Assembly (NCBI RefSeq): GCF_900142465.1
Contig: NZ_FRAX01000009.1
Coordinates: 62,001-126,000 of the forward strand
Length of the DNA stretch: 64,000 nt
Direction: 5' to 3'
From: Fibrobacter sp. UWH6
GTDB lineage: Bacteria; Fibrobacterota; Fibrobacteria; Fibrobacterales; Fibrobacteraceae
Position 1 is the stretch's first letter; each line of letters opens with the position of its first letter. Made by a program: the position numbers and the translations under genes. The notes under the pieces were generated by a model. That model searched no databases. It had not been told where the DNA came from and saw only the letters and a list, made by a program, of their open reading frames with translations. Of this stretch, positions 44,211-52,289 are shown in pieces.

Positions 44211-44252
44211 AAAAAAAGGAACAGTGAAGTCGAACTTCACTGTTCCTTTTTT
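44211..44252 (-). terminator. Bidirectional terminator after moxR
   Basis: GGAACAGTGAAGT pairs perfectly with ACTTCACTGTTCC across a two- to four-base loop, with A7 on one side and T7 on the other. It lies 33 bases after the MoxR stop. Confidence 0.88.
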
Positions 44253-44284
44253 ATTGTTAACAGCTCAAGCCTCAAACCCAATAA

Positions 44285-45268
44285 CTAGGGTACGTCTACG
44301 GAATCCAGGATCTTCTGGACTACAGTTTCTGCAGAAATTTCTTCCGCTTCAGCTTCATAGCTCAAGATGATACGATGGCGGAGAACTTCCATAGCCACAG
44401 CCTTCACATCTTCCGGAGTCACGTAGGCACGGCCCTGGATAAAGGCATGAGCCTTTGCAGCCTGGGCAAGACCGATGGAGGCACGGGGAGAAGCTCCCAC
44501 TTCAATGAAGCCCACCAGATCAGCGCGCTTGATGCTGCCCGGATCACGGGTAGCCAACACCAGGTTCACGATATATTCGCGGACACGTTCGTCCACATAA
44601 ACCTGCTTCACAAGCTCACGAGCCTTCAGGATATCTTCCTTGGTAGCCACAGCATTAGGCTGACGGAGACCAGCACCGGCGACAGCATCCAGGATGCGCA
44701 TTTCATCGGCCTTGTTGGGGTAAGAAACCTTCACCTTCAAAAGGAAACGGTCCACCTGGGCTTCGGGCAGCGGGTAGGTACCTTCCTGTTCGATGGGGTT
44801 CTGGGTAGCCAAAACCAGGAACGGTTCATCCAGCTTGAAAGTTTCGTCGCCAATAGTAATATGGCGTTCCTGCATGGCTTCCAGCAAAGCACTCTGAACC
44901 TTACTGGGAGCGCGGTTGATTTCGTCAGCCAGCACCAGGTTGGTAAACAGAGGGCCCTTGCGAGTTTCAAACTTAGCTTCGCGGGCGTTATAGATTGTAG
45001 TACCCAGCAAGTCAGCCGGCAGCAAGTCCGGAGTGAACTGGATTCGCTTGAAGTCCAAAGAAACGGCATCAGCAAAAGCCTTCACCGCGGTAGTCTTTGC
45101 AAGACCCGGAAGGCCTTCCAGAAGAACGTGACCATCAGCAAGAATACCAGTCAAAATACTTTCCACCATGGCCTTCTGGCCAATGACGGTATCTTCCACT
45201 TCACGCAGCAGATTCTGACAGAAAGCGCTCTGCTGACGAATCTTTTCAGAAAGTTCCTGAATATCCAT
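44285..45268 (-). CDS. MoxR-family AAA+ ATPase
   Basis: I start at the ATG at 45268, behind GAGGAAT, and not at an in-frame start five codons upstream. The 327-residue product has Walker A LLEGLPGLAKTTAVKAF, Walker B LVLADEINRAPSKVQSALLE, sensor 1 (LATQNPIEQEGTYPLPEAQ) and VGASPRASIGLAQAAKAHAF, all typical of MoxR. These ATPases act as chaperones that insert cofactors or activate von Willebrand-type partner proteins. The BatD-like gene lies upstream on the same strand, 245 bases away. Confidence 0.94.
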   Translation of the reverse strand: MDIQELSEKIRQQSAFCQNLLREVEDTVIGQKAMVESILTGILADGHVLLEGLPGLAKTTAVKAFADAVSLDFKRIQFTPDLLPADLLGTTIYNAREAKFETRKGPLFTNLVLADEINRAPSKVQSALLEAMQERHITIGDETFKLDEPFLVLATQNPIEQEGTYPLPEAQVDRFLLKVKVSYPNKADEMRILDAVAGAGLRQPNAVATKEDILKARELVKQVYVDERVREYIVNLVLATRDPGSIKRADLVGFIEVGASPRASIGLAQAAKAHAFIQGRAYVTPEDVKAVAMEVLRHRIILSYEAEAEEISAETVVQKILDSVDVP

Positions 45269-45513
45269 TTTATTATTCCTCAAATTATTTCAAACTGAAT
45301 TTAGCAAATTTCATAAAAGGGATGAGGTACGAGAGACGAGAGAAAAAAACAGATACGAGATACGAGTTATTATAATCGCGCCGAAGACGCCTAACTTATT
45401 AATTCGTAATTCATATCTAATTTCCTGGATTCTTCGACTTCGTGCTTCGCACTCCGCTCAGAATGACACGTAGACGAATCACCACTCATCGCTCACCGCT
45501 CATAACTCACAGC
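45269..45513. repeat. Degenerate repeats between the BatD-like gene and moxR
   Basis: The gap contains AGATACGAGATACGAG, a REP-like element from GGATTCTTCGACTTCGTGC to CAGAATGACACG (about 45426-45470) and a run of degenerate GCTCACCGCTCATAACTCAC units (about 45482-45525). They relate to the GAGGTATGAGG-type array near 43.9 kb. Confidence 0.6.
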
Positions 45514-46380
45514 TCACCACTCTTCCCTGATTCCCATTAGTTTCATGGCCAGTTTCCAGGTTTCCCTGTTTTCAAAGCCGTCACGTTTGCCGCCACCATA
45601 GCGGGCATGGGAGAATTCTTCCAACAGGGATTCCCATCCTTCCAGATCGCCCTGCTTCTGCAGCACTTCCAAGTTAACCTTTTCTGCATCTAGGTAAAAA
45701 CGTTCAGCCGCATATTCCTTGCAGATTGCCTCCAGATCCAAAAGCCACTGGCGACTATCAGCCGAATTCACACGCTGTTTCAGAACAGTCATCTTCCCCA
45801 GCAATTCACTTTCGGCAGCCTTTTTAGCCGTCATGGCAGCACGGTTCGAGGCACGGCGTTTCATCCGTAGCATCCCAGCCAAAAGCACGACAACCGCCAC
45901 CATAACGCCAATCATCACAGGCAACACACTGGCAGGAGCATCCACACGCAAGGGCACGCTTTCGGTTCGCAAGGTCAAGGGCATCCCCATCTGAGTGGGA
46001 ATATCGTACTTCAACACGGGAATATTCAGATTCCCCGTATCCTGAGCCAAAATCTTATAGTTAAAAGTAATGGAAGCGATTTCCTTCCCGTCCTTAACGG
46101 AGCGGGCCGATTCCTGGCTAACGCCAATCTGCTCCAACCCCTTTGCGGTGGCTGAGTTCGTAGGCAATACCAGCAAGGCGCTTCCGCTAACACTCCAGCT
46201 CACCGTCACCGGAAAGTCAATGGTATCCCCCACAACGGCATTCATGGGCAACAAAGTCCCATCCTGGGAATGAACCCCTGCCACAACGGTAATCCCCAAC
46301 TGTTCCGCAGAGGGCATCTGAATTTCTTCTACCGCAGCACTATCCTGGGCCGCCTCCACATTCAAAGAATCATTTTCCAT
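45514..46380 (-). CDS. BatD-like membrane protein, no signal peptide seen
   Basis: The 288-residue product has a beta-rich first half (VSWSVSGSALLVLPTNSATA, IASITFNYKILAQDTGNLNI, PVLKYDIP) like the export-side domain of BatD, one membrane segment (about 152-171, VLPVMIGVMVAVVVLLAGML) followed by RMKRR, and a cytoplasmic helical tail (DLEAICKEYAAERFYLD). BatD normally begins with a signal peptide; here the only ATG gives MENDSLNVEAAQDSAAVEEI and no earlier start is available before a stop, so the N-terminus may be truncated. It probably works with the MoxR ATPase encoded next. Confidence 0.72.
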   Translation of the reverse strand: MENDSLNVEAAQDSAAVEEIQMPSAEQLGITVVAGVHSQDGTLLPMNAVVGDTIDFPVTVSWSVSGSALLVLPTNSATAKGLEQIGVSQESARSVKDGKEIASITFNYKILAQDTGNLNIPVLKYDIPTQMGMPLTLRTESVPLRVDAPASVLPVMIGVMVAVVVLLAGMLRMKRRASNRAAMTAKKAAESELLGKMTVLKQRVNSADSRQWLLDLEAICKEYAAERFYLDAEKVNLEVLQKQGDLEGWESLLEEFSHARYGGGKRDGFENRETWKLAMKLMGIREEW

Positions 46381-46430
46381 ACCGCAGAATATACAAAAAT
46401 CAATATGGATGGGGTTTGTCCATACTTTAT

Positions 46431-46464
46431 AAAAAAAGAAGGGTCCGCCTTAACGACGGATCCC
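46431..46464 (-). terminator. Terminator of the GH5-GH8 operon
   Basis: On the minus strand GGGATCCG pairs with CGGACCC (one bulged A), followed by TTCTTTTTTT. It starts 27 bases after the GH8 stop. Confidence 0.78.
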
Positions 46465-46490
46465 TCTTCAATGACTCGCTAGAGCAGCAA

Positions 46491-48401
46491 TTAGTCAGCG
46501 ATATGAATCTGCTGAACCTTCATGCCAGAAGACTGCTTGACCACAACCAGATAGTTGCCTGCAGTCAGGCCATTCAACTGGATCTGAGTCATACCAGCTT
46601 CTGCCTTTACAGCGGGAACAACCACGCGGCCCTGCATATCCATCACAGACACGCGTGCGGCGTTAGTCAGCTGGACATAGGCGATCTTTTCAGAAACGCT
46701 GATCTTCATCTGCTGAGCCTGAGCCACTTCGGCAATGCCATCAACCGGACCCGGATCGACAATTTCAACAGCCTGGCCATCAGCGGACTTCAAGGCCAGA
46801 TTAGAAATAGCCACCTGAGGTTCATCCCAGTTATTCAAGACAAGGGCCAGGTAAACACCACCAGACTGGGTAGCAGTGAATTCGCAGGTCTGAGCAACGG
46901 TCTGGCCGCCAACAAGCTTCTTCATGGCACCGCACAGCTGCTCAGTCATAGTTTCATCAGCATACACGGCGTAAGTCAGCCACAAGTTAGAACCTTCGGA
47001 CTGGGTAGCGTCCCAACTCATGACATAAGCCTTGCCGGCTTCAACGCTTTCTACCTTTCGATAGACTTCGCGCTTGTCGCCCTTAATCAGCTTACCCATG
47101 TAAACGCCAGTGTTGGATTCGTCGGAAAGTTCCACAGAGGTAGAGTTCCAACCGTAAGCACCGGAGTTTTCGTAGTAGGTGGTAGTATCCTTACAGGCGT
47201 CTTCAGGAATAGTAAAGGTCTGAGGTTCAACCGGAGTTGCCTTGGCAAGGTTCTGCATGTTACCAGACATCAGCAAGCCGGTCAGCAAACGGAGGGAAGA
47301 ATGGAAGTATCCCTGCTGCTGAGACATAAGAGCACCATAGTTGGTATTCAGAAGGTCCTTATACTTTTCGTCTACGATAAGAACGGAGCTCAAGGTACCA
47401 ATAGAAGAACCATTGGCCTTGCAACCATTGGACTTACAAGGTTCACCATTCTGGTTAATCGTACCATCAGGCTTCATATTGATATAGAGCTGACCATTGT
47501 TCCTGGTGCTTACCCAGGCAGCCAACTTGGTAGAAAGTTCCTTTGCATCGGAGTGACCATACCAGGCATAACTCCAGGCCCAACGCCAAGGAGCGCGGAC
47601 AGCATCATAGTCGTAACCGGCGAAGTTGTAGCCGTTATTACCGACAATGGGCTGGAAAGTGTTATTGTCTGCCCAACCAGAGGGAATACCCGTGCTAGCG
47701 TTCTGATTCTTCTTCAGCAAATTGTAGTTGGTAGTGATAGCGGATGCCCAGAAGCTGCTGTTACCGGTATCCACATCCTTGAACAATTCGTAAGCGGCAG
47801 GGCTAACATAGCTGGGGTTCTTGTACGGATCCCACTGGTCACCCAGCTTGTGCATACCATTGCTGGAGAATTCGCTCTTACGCATGTTGGCAACCAAGGT
47901 TGCTGCGTCAGACAAGTACTGGGAATTACCGAACTGGTAATAAGCCATGATCAAGGCCACAGCCACATCTTCTTCGGCATCAGTAGCACCACCGGTACCA
48001 ATAGCGCCACCGAATCCCTGGATGTTCCAGTTCATGATGCCGTTACCGTTCATGTTCTTCTTGTAGTAATTCCAGAGCTTCTTGAATTGGCTTTCGTAGC
48101 TGGTCTGATTGTCACTGAAATACACGCACATGAGCATGCCGTAGCCAATACCTTCAGAGACAGTACGAGCCTTGTCATCGAACTTGATACGGGCGAGATC
48201 ACCCTGTTCTTCGTAGTATTCCTTCAGGTAGGTGACAAACTGGTTCTTAAGCATGGTAGAAGCAGTCTGACCAGCGCAGTTCCAGACATCGGCAATAACA
48301 CTGGTATGCGGATAGCCATGAGCCTGAGGATAGGGGAACTTTACAGCAGCGGAAGCAACCGTAGCTGCAGCAAGACCAATAAGAGCTAAACGTTTAATCA
48401 T
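46491..48401 (-). CDS. Secreted GH8 glucanase with binding domain and sorting tail
   Basis: The 636-residue product has a signal peptide (MIKRLALIGLAAATVASA). Residues about 22-395 form a GH8 barrel: RTVSEGIGYGMLMCVYF with the proton donor E83, GATDAEEDVAVALIMA (D141-D145), and YDYDAVRAPWRWAWSYAW with D266 at the usual base position. Residues about 405-545 look like a CBM4/9-type beta-sandwich (SAYGWN-like start, NLWLTYAVYADETMTEQLC). The final 75 residues are a type-IX-like sorting tail (VSVMDMQGRVVVPAV, LNGLTAGNYLVVVKQ). It should cut cellulose or mixed-link beta-glucan outside the cell. It shares a TAATG overlap with the upstream GH5 gene. Confidence 0.93.
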   Translation of the reverse strand: MIKRLALIGLAAATVASAAVKFPYPQAHGYPHTSVIADVWNCAGQTASTMLKNQFVTYLKEYYEEQGDLARIKFDDKARTVSEGIGYGMLMCVYFSDNQTSYESQFKKLWNYYKKNMNGNGIMNWNIQGFGGAIGTGGATDAEEDVAVALIMAYYQFGNSQYLSDAATLVANMRKSEFSSNGMHKLGDQWDPYKNPSYVSPAAYELFKDVDTGNSSFWASAITTNYNLLKKNQNASTGIPSGWADNNTFQPIVGNNGYNFAGYDYDAVRAPWRWAWSYAWYGHSDAKELSTKLAAWVSTRNNGQLYINMKPDGTINQNGEPCKSNGCKANGSSIGTLSSVLIVDEKYKDLLNTNYGALMSQQQGYFHSSLRLLTGLLMSGNMQNLAKATPVEPQTFTIPEDACKDTTTYYENSGAYGWNSTSVELSDESNTGVYMGKLIKGDKREVYRKVESVEAGKAYVMSWDATQSEGSNLWLTYAVYADETMTEQLCGAMKKLVGGQTVAQTCEFTATQSGGVYLALVLNNWDEPQVAISNLALKSADGQAVEIVDPGPVDGIAEVAQAQQMKISVSEKIAYVQLTNAARVSVMDMQGRVVVPAVKAEAGMTQIQLNGLTAGNYLVVVKQSSGMKVQQIHIAD

Positions 48402-50542
48402 TACTTATTGCTCCAAGGAATAGTCTTCACCATGGAAGACTGTTTAACATTCACGAAATAGTTGCCGTGAGCGACTTCACCCAAATCCATCACGTTAGAG
48501 CCAGCAGATACGTACTTAACGACGTTCTTTACGGTACGTCCAGCCATATCAACAACCTGCACGGTAACAAAGCCAGAATGCTTTGCAGTCATCACAAGCT
48601 TATTGCCGTTCATACGAGCGTTCATGCTCACGTTAGCCATGGTCTTAGGAGTGATACCTTCAATCATGGACAGGTTGCCAGCACCGATATTGATCATGAT
48701 TGTTTCGTCAATAGCTTCATAAGTTTCAGCTTCGGGGGCAACAGCGTGAATGGTAATGGTAGCATCGACGTTACCAGCCACCAGCATTTCACCGTCCTGA
48801 GTTGCATAACCTTCCGGAGTAATGGTATAGGTCACAGGAACCTTATGAGCTTCAACAGTAAACACCTGAGTCGTGGAACCCAATGCAACAGTCTGGTTCT
48901 TGAAATACTTGGTATTCAGGGAGTTCACATTCTTTGCATAGGTAAAGGTCACGGTAGTATCAAGAGCGCGATAACCGGGAACAGCAGCTGCAGTAGCGCG
49001 GATATGGGCAACACCGACACTCTTGAAGGAAGCGATCCAGACCTGCTGATTCTTGTAGGAATAGCAGTTTGCAGAAGTACAGGTCATCTTCTCAACAGAA
49101 ACCACATCCGGATTGTCAGAGGTGTAAGTAATGGGGCTACCTTCGATAGTAACAGTTTCGTTCATCTTCTGCTGCATCTTGGAATCACCGGAGAAGTTCT
49201 GGCAACCGCTACCACTCAGACGGCAGGTCACATTGGGCTGGGTAAAGGTCTGGTTCGGCATAGCGGTAATGTTCACCACAGTCTGAGAACCGTCGTTACC
49301 AGTCATAATTGCCACACCGGCACCATGAATCTTGATGGAACCAGCTTCGATAGTAGCAACAGATTCATCGCTAGAAGTATAAGTACAGGAAGCGCTAGCC
49401 TTGCCTTCAATGGAAGTTTCCATTTCAGAAGCAGAAGCGTGAGCGAAGGCGCAAGCACCAGTGTGCTTACCGGCAGTAATAGAGTCTGCCCAGGTGCCTG
49501 CTCTAGACTTAGAGGTAAGATAGTTCTTGACGATAGTGCCAGAAGTGGTGTAGCTAGCTTCATTCAAGGCAGCCTTGGAATTCAACACGGTGCTACCCTT
49601 GAACATGGCAGAAGCTTCAGGCTTATTGCCGACAGTTTCGTGACGCAGAGACCAGTTACAGTTGGAAATACCCTTACCATCCAGGTAGTCCAGCCATTCC
49701 TTAGAGCTGCCTTCGCTAATGCTACCGGCACCAGAAGCTTCGGTAGTACCCCATTCGGTAACAAACACGGCATTGTTGCTCAAGCAACCTTCAATGGCAT
49801 TCTTGAAAGCCCCCAAGGTATGTGTTGCTGCGTAGAAATGGAACACGTAGCCTACGTTGGTCTGGTTAACGCCACCGCAGCTACCCATCTGGGAGTAGAA
49901 GGGGGTGCCCACCAGGGCCAGGTTCGGGGAGCCATTTGTACGGATGGCGCTGATAACGGTGTTTGCATAGGAAGCAATTTCACCCATGCCATCATTAACA
50001 GGTTCGTTGAACACTTCCCAGATGATATTGGGAACGTTGGCATACTTTGCAGCCATACGGCCAAAGAAATCCGTTGCCAAAGCCTGTTCGCTTCTTGCGC
50101 GATGGCTATGCCAGTCAACGATGATGTAGATATCGTTTTCAATGGCGACCTTCACCATGTTGTCCAGCTTAGCTTCCAAGCCAGACGGATTGCTCTTATA
50201 GGATGCGGCAACCTTTTCGTCGCTATTGTTACTGCAGTCGCTTTCCTTATAGCAATCAATTGCCATGGCAAAACGGAAAACATCGATGCCAAGCTTTTCG
50301 GCAGCCCAGCTGATCACTTCGGAATTGTAATAGGGGGAGCCGGTAGCATCGGACCAGAACAGGCTCATACCGCGGAGGGTCACCTGCTTTCCGCTGGAAA
50401 TGCTAACAACCTTGCTACCACTGGTACCCAAAGCACCATAGGCAGAAACGGGACCGACACGGAGCGGCTTAACTCCATCGTAGACTCCTGCAGCAAAGGA
50501 AACTGCGCAGGACAAAAGTAGTGTCGACAATAACTTTTTCAT
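48401..50542 (-). CDS. Secreted GH5 cellulase with Ig-like region and sorting tail
   Basis: The 713-residue product has a signal peptide (LLSTLLLSCAVSFAAG). Residues about 30-335 form a GH5 endoglucanase: LRGMSLFWSD, IIVDWHSH, IIWEVFNEP with the acid/base E180, VFHFYAATH and VFVTEWGTTEASG with the nucleophile E263. Residues about 360-630 are Ig-like or bacterial-adhesin-like (TIEAGSIKIHGAGVAIMTGN). The tail (VQVVDMAGRTVKNVV, LGEVAHGNYFVNVKQ) matches the sorting tails of its neighbours. A Shine-Dalgarno GGAGAG precedes the ATG. It is the first gene of a two-gene operon with the GH8 enzyme. Confidence 0.94.
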   Translation of the reverse strand: MKKLLSTLLLSCAVSFAAGVYDGVKPLRVGPVSAYGALGTSGSKVVSISSGKQVTLRGMSLFWSDATGSPYYNSEVISWAAEKLGIDVFRFAMAIDCYKESDCSNNSDEKVAASYKSNPSGLEAKLDNMVKVAIENDIYIIVDWHSHRARSEQALATDFFGRMAAKYANVPNIIWEVFNEPVNDGMGEIASYANTVISAIRTNGSPNLALVGTPFYSQMGSCGGVNQTNVGYVFHFYAATHTLGAFKNAIEGCLSNNAVFVTEWGTTEASGAGSISEGSSKEWLDYLDGKGISNCNWSLRHETVGNKPEASAMFKGSTVLNSKAALNEASYTTSGTIVKNYLTSKSRAGTWADSITAGKHTGACAFAHASASEMETSIEGKASASCTYTSSDESVATIEAGSIKIHGAGVAIMTGNDGSQTVVNITAMPNQTFTQPNVTCRLSGSGCQNFSGDSKMQQKMNETVTIEGSPITYTSDNPDVVSVEKMTCTSANCYSYKNQQVWIASFKSVGVAHIRATAAAVPGYRALDTTVTFTYAKNVNSLNTKYFKNQTVALGSTTQVFTVEAHKVPVTYTITPEGYATQDGEMLVAGNVDATITIHAVAPEAETYEAIDETIMINIGAGNLSMIEGITPKTMANVSMNARMNGNKLVMTAKHSGFVTVQVVDMAGRTVKNVVKYVSAGSNVMDLGEVAHGNYFVNVKQSSMVKTIPWSNK

Positions 50543-50579
50543 ACTAAAAACTCTCCGGCTAAAATATTTACCATCCCAA

Positions 50580-50598
50580 TAGTAAAGTTAATTTACTA
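50580..50598 (-). promoter_or_regulatory. Operator-like inverted repeat TAGTAAA-N5-TTTACTA
   Basis: Perfect seven-base arms surround GTTAA, 38 bases upstream of the GH5 start. Its place in the leader or just after a promoter suits a repressor or activator site. Confidence 0.5.
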
Positions 50599-50601
50599 TG
50601 C

Positions 50602-50642
50602 CTAGTTTTATAACCCTTGAACTAGCTATTTTTTGTTTACAT
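50602..50642 (-). promoter_or_regulatory. Candidate promoter and control region of the GH5-GH8 operon
   Basis: CTAGTT (50602) and AACTAG (50620) form an inverted repeat around 12 bases that include a TTATAA -10-like box on the minus strand. ATGTAAACAAAAAA (minus strand, 50642-50629) lies 87-100 bases before the start; an identical 14-mer occurs at 63511-63524 before the other GH5 gene. Confidence 0.45.
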
Positions 50643-50650
50643 AGGTAGAC

Positions 50651-50672
50651 AAAAAGCCCGCCAGAGGCGGGC
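50651..50672 (-). terminator. Terminator of the GH8 lipoprotein gene
   Basis: GCCCGCC-AGA-GGCGGGC stem; on the minus strand it is followed by CTTTTTG, 65 bases after the GH8 stop at 50737. Confidence 0.85.
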
Positions 50673-50736
50673 CTGTGATATTCTGCACGTTTTAGACTAC
50701 GTTTCGTTTACAATAGTTTACCACATTGACAGTCAA

Positions 50737-52197
50737 CTACTTAACAAAACCGCCATTCAGCAACGTTGCAAACAAGTTCATCAAGATTTCCTTGAAGTAA
50801 GTACCAGTGTATCCCACCGGATTGTAGCCTGCCATTTCGTTGTTGAATCTAGCGTAGCAAGCATCCAGCCAGGGCTGATTTACACCCATACCCATCAAGC
50901 AGTAAGCACCGATAAAGTGGGTACCCTTAATAGAACTGGTAGAAAGTTCGCCAGTAAGATAGTTATAGGAGTAATCAGAAAGGGCGTTAGGATCGCCTGC
51001 AGTTGCAGTAGAGATGAAGGTAGACATCTTGGTCAAGATAGTCTGCGCTTCTGCACTCTGATTCCAGTAGTAATCCCAGGCAATACGCCAGGGAATACGC
51101 ACAGATTCCTTATCGAACAGCATATAGGACTTGGCGGCAGATCCATTCTTCGGGTCAGTAGCTTCTGCGGCTGCGTTAGACCAATCCGGGAACAGAGGGA
51201 TAGCGCCCTTATCCTGAACATCCATCATGTACTTGTAGTTTGCAGCCAGGATGTCCAACCATTTACCTTCGGGCTGAACGGCATCAAACAGGCGGATTGC
51301 AGCCGGGGAAAGGTAGCTCAGGTTATAGACGTCCTTGTTTGCCCAGGTGTCACCCGGACGGATCAACAGATTTTCGGGATTGATACCCTTGAGCTTAACG
51401 GCATCCAGCAAGACAAGAGCGTCAGCCAGATAGTATCCACCGCCCCACTTGCTTTCTGCAAGAATCAGAGAGGTAGCCACATCAAGGTCAGCATCCAGAG
51501 CGGCAGAGTTAGAAACGGTATTGCTGAAAGACTGCAGTTCCCAGGGCATCAAGCCAGCGGTATTGTAGTCACGGGCCACCACGTTGTAAGCCCACAGAGC
51601 GTTGTACAGGTCCTTATCGTTGTGAAGGACAGCGAGCAACATACCATAGCCGATACCTTCAGAAACGGTACAACCCAACTTACGACGGAGAGCCACCGTA
51701 AAGTTCACGCCATTCCAAGATTGCATATCGGTAAGTTCGCACTGTTCGCCCGTACCGCCATCCCAAATCACTCGGGCCGGATTCGGATGAGGGGCACCCA
51801 TCTTGGCAGTCATAATATACTGTCCCTGGGAACCGGTGAACATTTCGTAGTTGAGGGTAGAACCACCGGCAACTTCATCATTAAGATAAATAATCCAGCG
51901 CTTTTTCCAAGTTTCGTAGAACGCGTCGGAAACTGCGGGAGATGCTCCTGCAGGCAGTGCGACAGTAGAAACAGCAGCTGCGGCAGAAGATGCGGGCTGT
52001 TCTGGAGAGGACTCGCCACCTTCATTGCCTCCAACGGGAGAGCTAGTGGGGTCCATAGAACCCTGAGAGTCAGAAGAAACAATAACAGACGGATCATCCG
52101 GATTGACAACAGGATCGGAACCGGCAGAGGAATCATCACCACAAGCATATAAAGCAAAAGCTATAGGCAATGCAAGGAAAGCTTTCGAAATATTCAT
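50737..52197 (-). CDS. GH8 lipoprotein
   Basis: The ATG at 52197 follows GAGGTG; a GTG two codons earlier is possible. The 486-residue product has lipobox YAC (Cys19) then GDDSSAGSD, with a Ser/Pro-rich linker to about residue 85. The GH8 barrel has GCTVSEGIGYGMLLAV with the proton donor E180, AALDADLDVATSLILA and KESVRIPWRIAWDYYW, where Glu stands at the position usually held by the base Asp. That residue choice marks a GH8 subfamily different from the secreted GH8 upstream. It should be held on the cell surface. It has its own terminator and no operon partner. Confidence 0.92.
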   Translation of the reverse strand: MNISKAFLALPIAFALYACGDDSSAGSDPVVNPDDPSVIVSSDSQGSMDPTSSPVGGNEGGESSPEQPASSAAAAVSTVALPAGASPAVSDAFYETWKKRWIIYLNDEVAGGSTLNYEMFTGSQGQYIMTAKMGAPHPNPARVIWDGGTGEQCELTDMQSWNGVNFTVALRRKLGCTVSEGIGYGMLLAVLHNDKDLYNALWAYNVVARDYNTAGLMPWELQSFSNTVSNSAALDADLDVATSLILAESKWGGGYYLADALVLLDAVKLKGINPENLLIRPGDTWANKDVYNLSYLSPAAIRLFDAVQPEGKWLDILAANYKYMMDVQDKGAIPLFPDWSNAAAEATDPKNGSAAKSYMLFDKESVRIPWRIAWDYYWNQSAEAQTILTKMSTFISTATAGDPNALSDYSYNYLTGELSTSSIKGTHFIGAYCLMGMGVNQPWLDACYARFNNEMAGYNPVGYTGTYFKEILMNLFATLLNGGFVK

Positions 52198-52232
52198 GAG
52201 CACCTCATTTTTTGAGTAGTCCTAATATATAA

Positions 52233-52268
52233 TAAAAAGGGGAATTCCGTCAAGCGAAATTCCCCTTT
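52233..52268 (-). terminator. Terminator of the secreted binding-type protein gene
   Basis: GGGGAATT (52239-52246) pairs with AATTCCCC (52258-52265), followed on the minus strand by TTTTTATT. It lies 22 bases after the stop at 52290. Confidence 0.83.
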
Positions 52269-52289
52269 TCTAGAATCTTGTGAGTTAAA

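Noticed and set aside
50629-50642. TGTAAAC box as a Crp site for the Crp-family regulator
   Set aside because: A Crp-type site would be TGTGA-N6-TCACA; the box lacks this symmetry and no partner half lies at the right distance.
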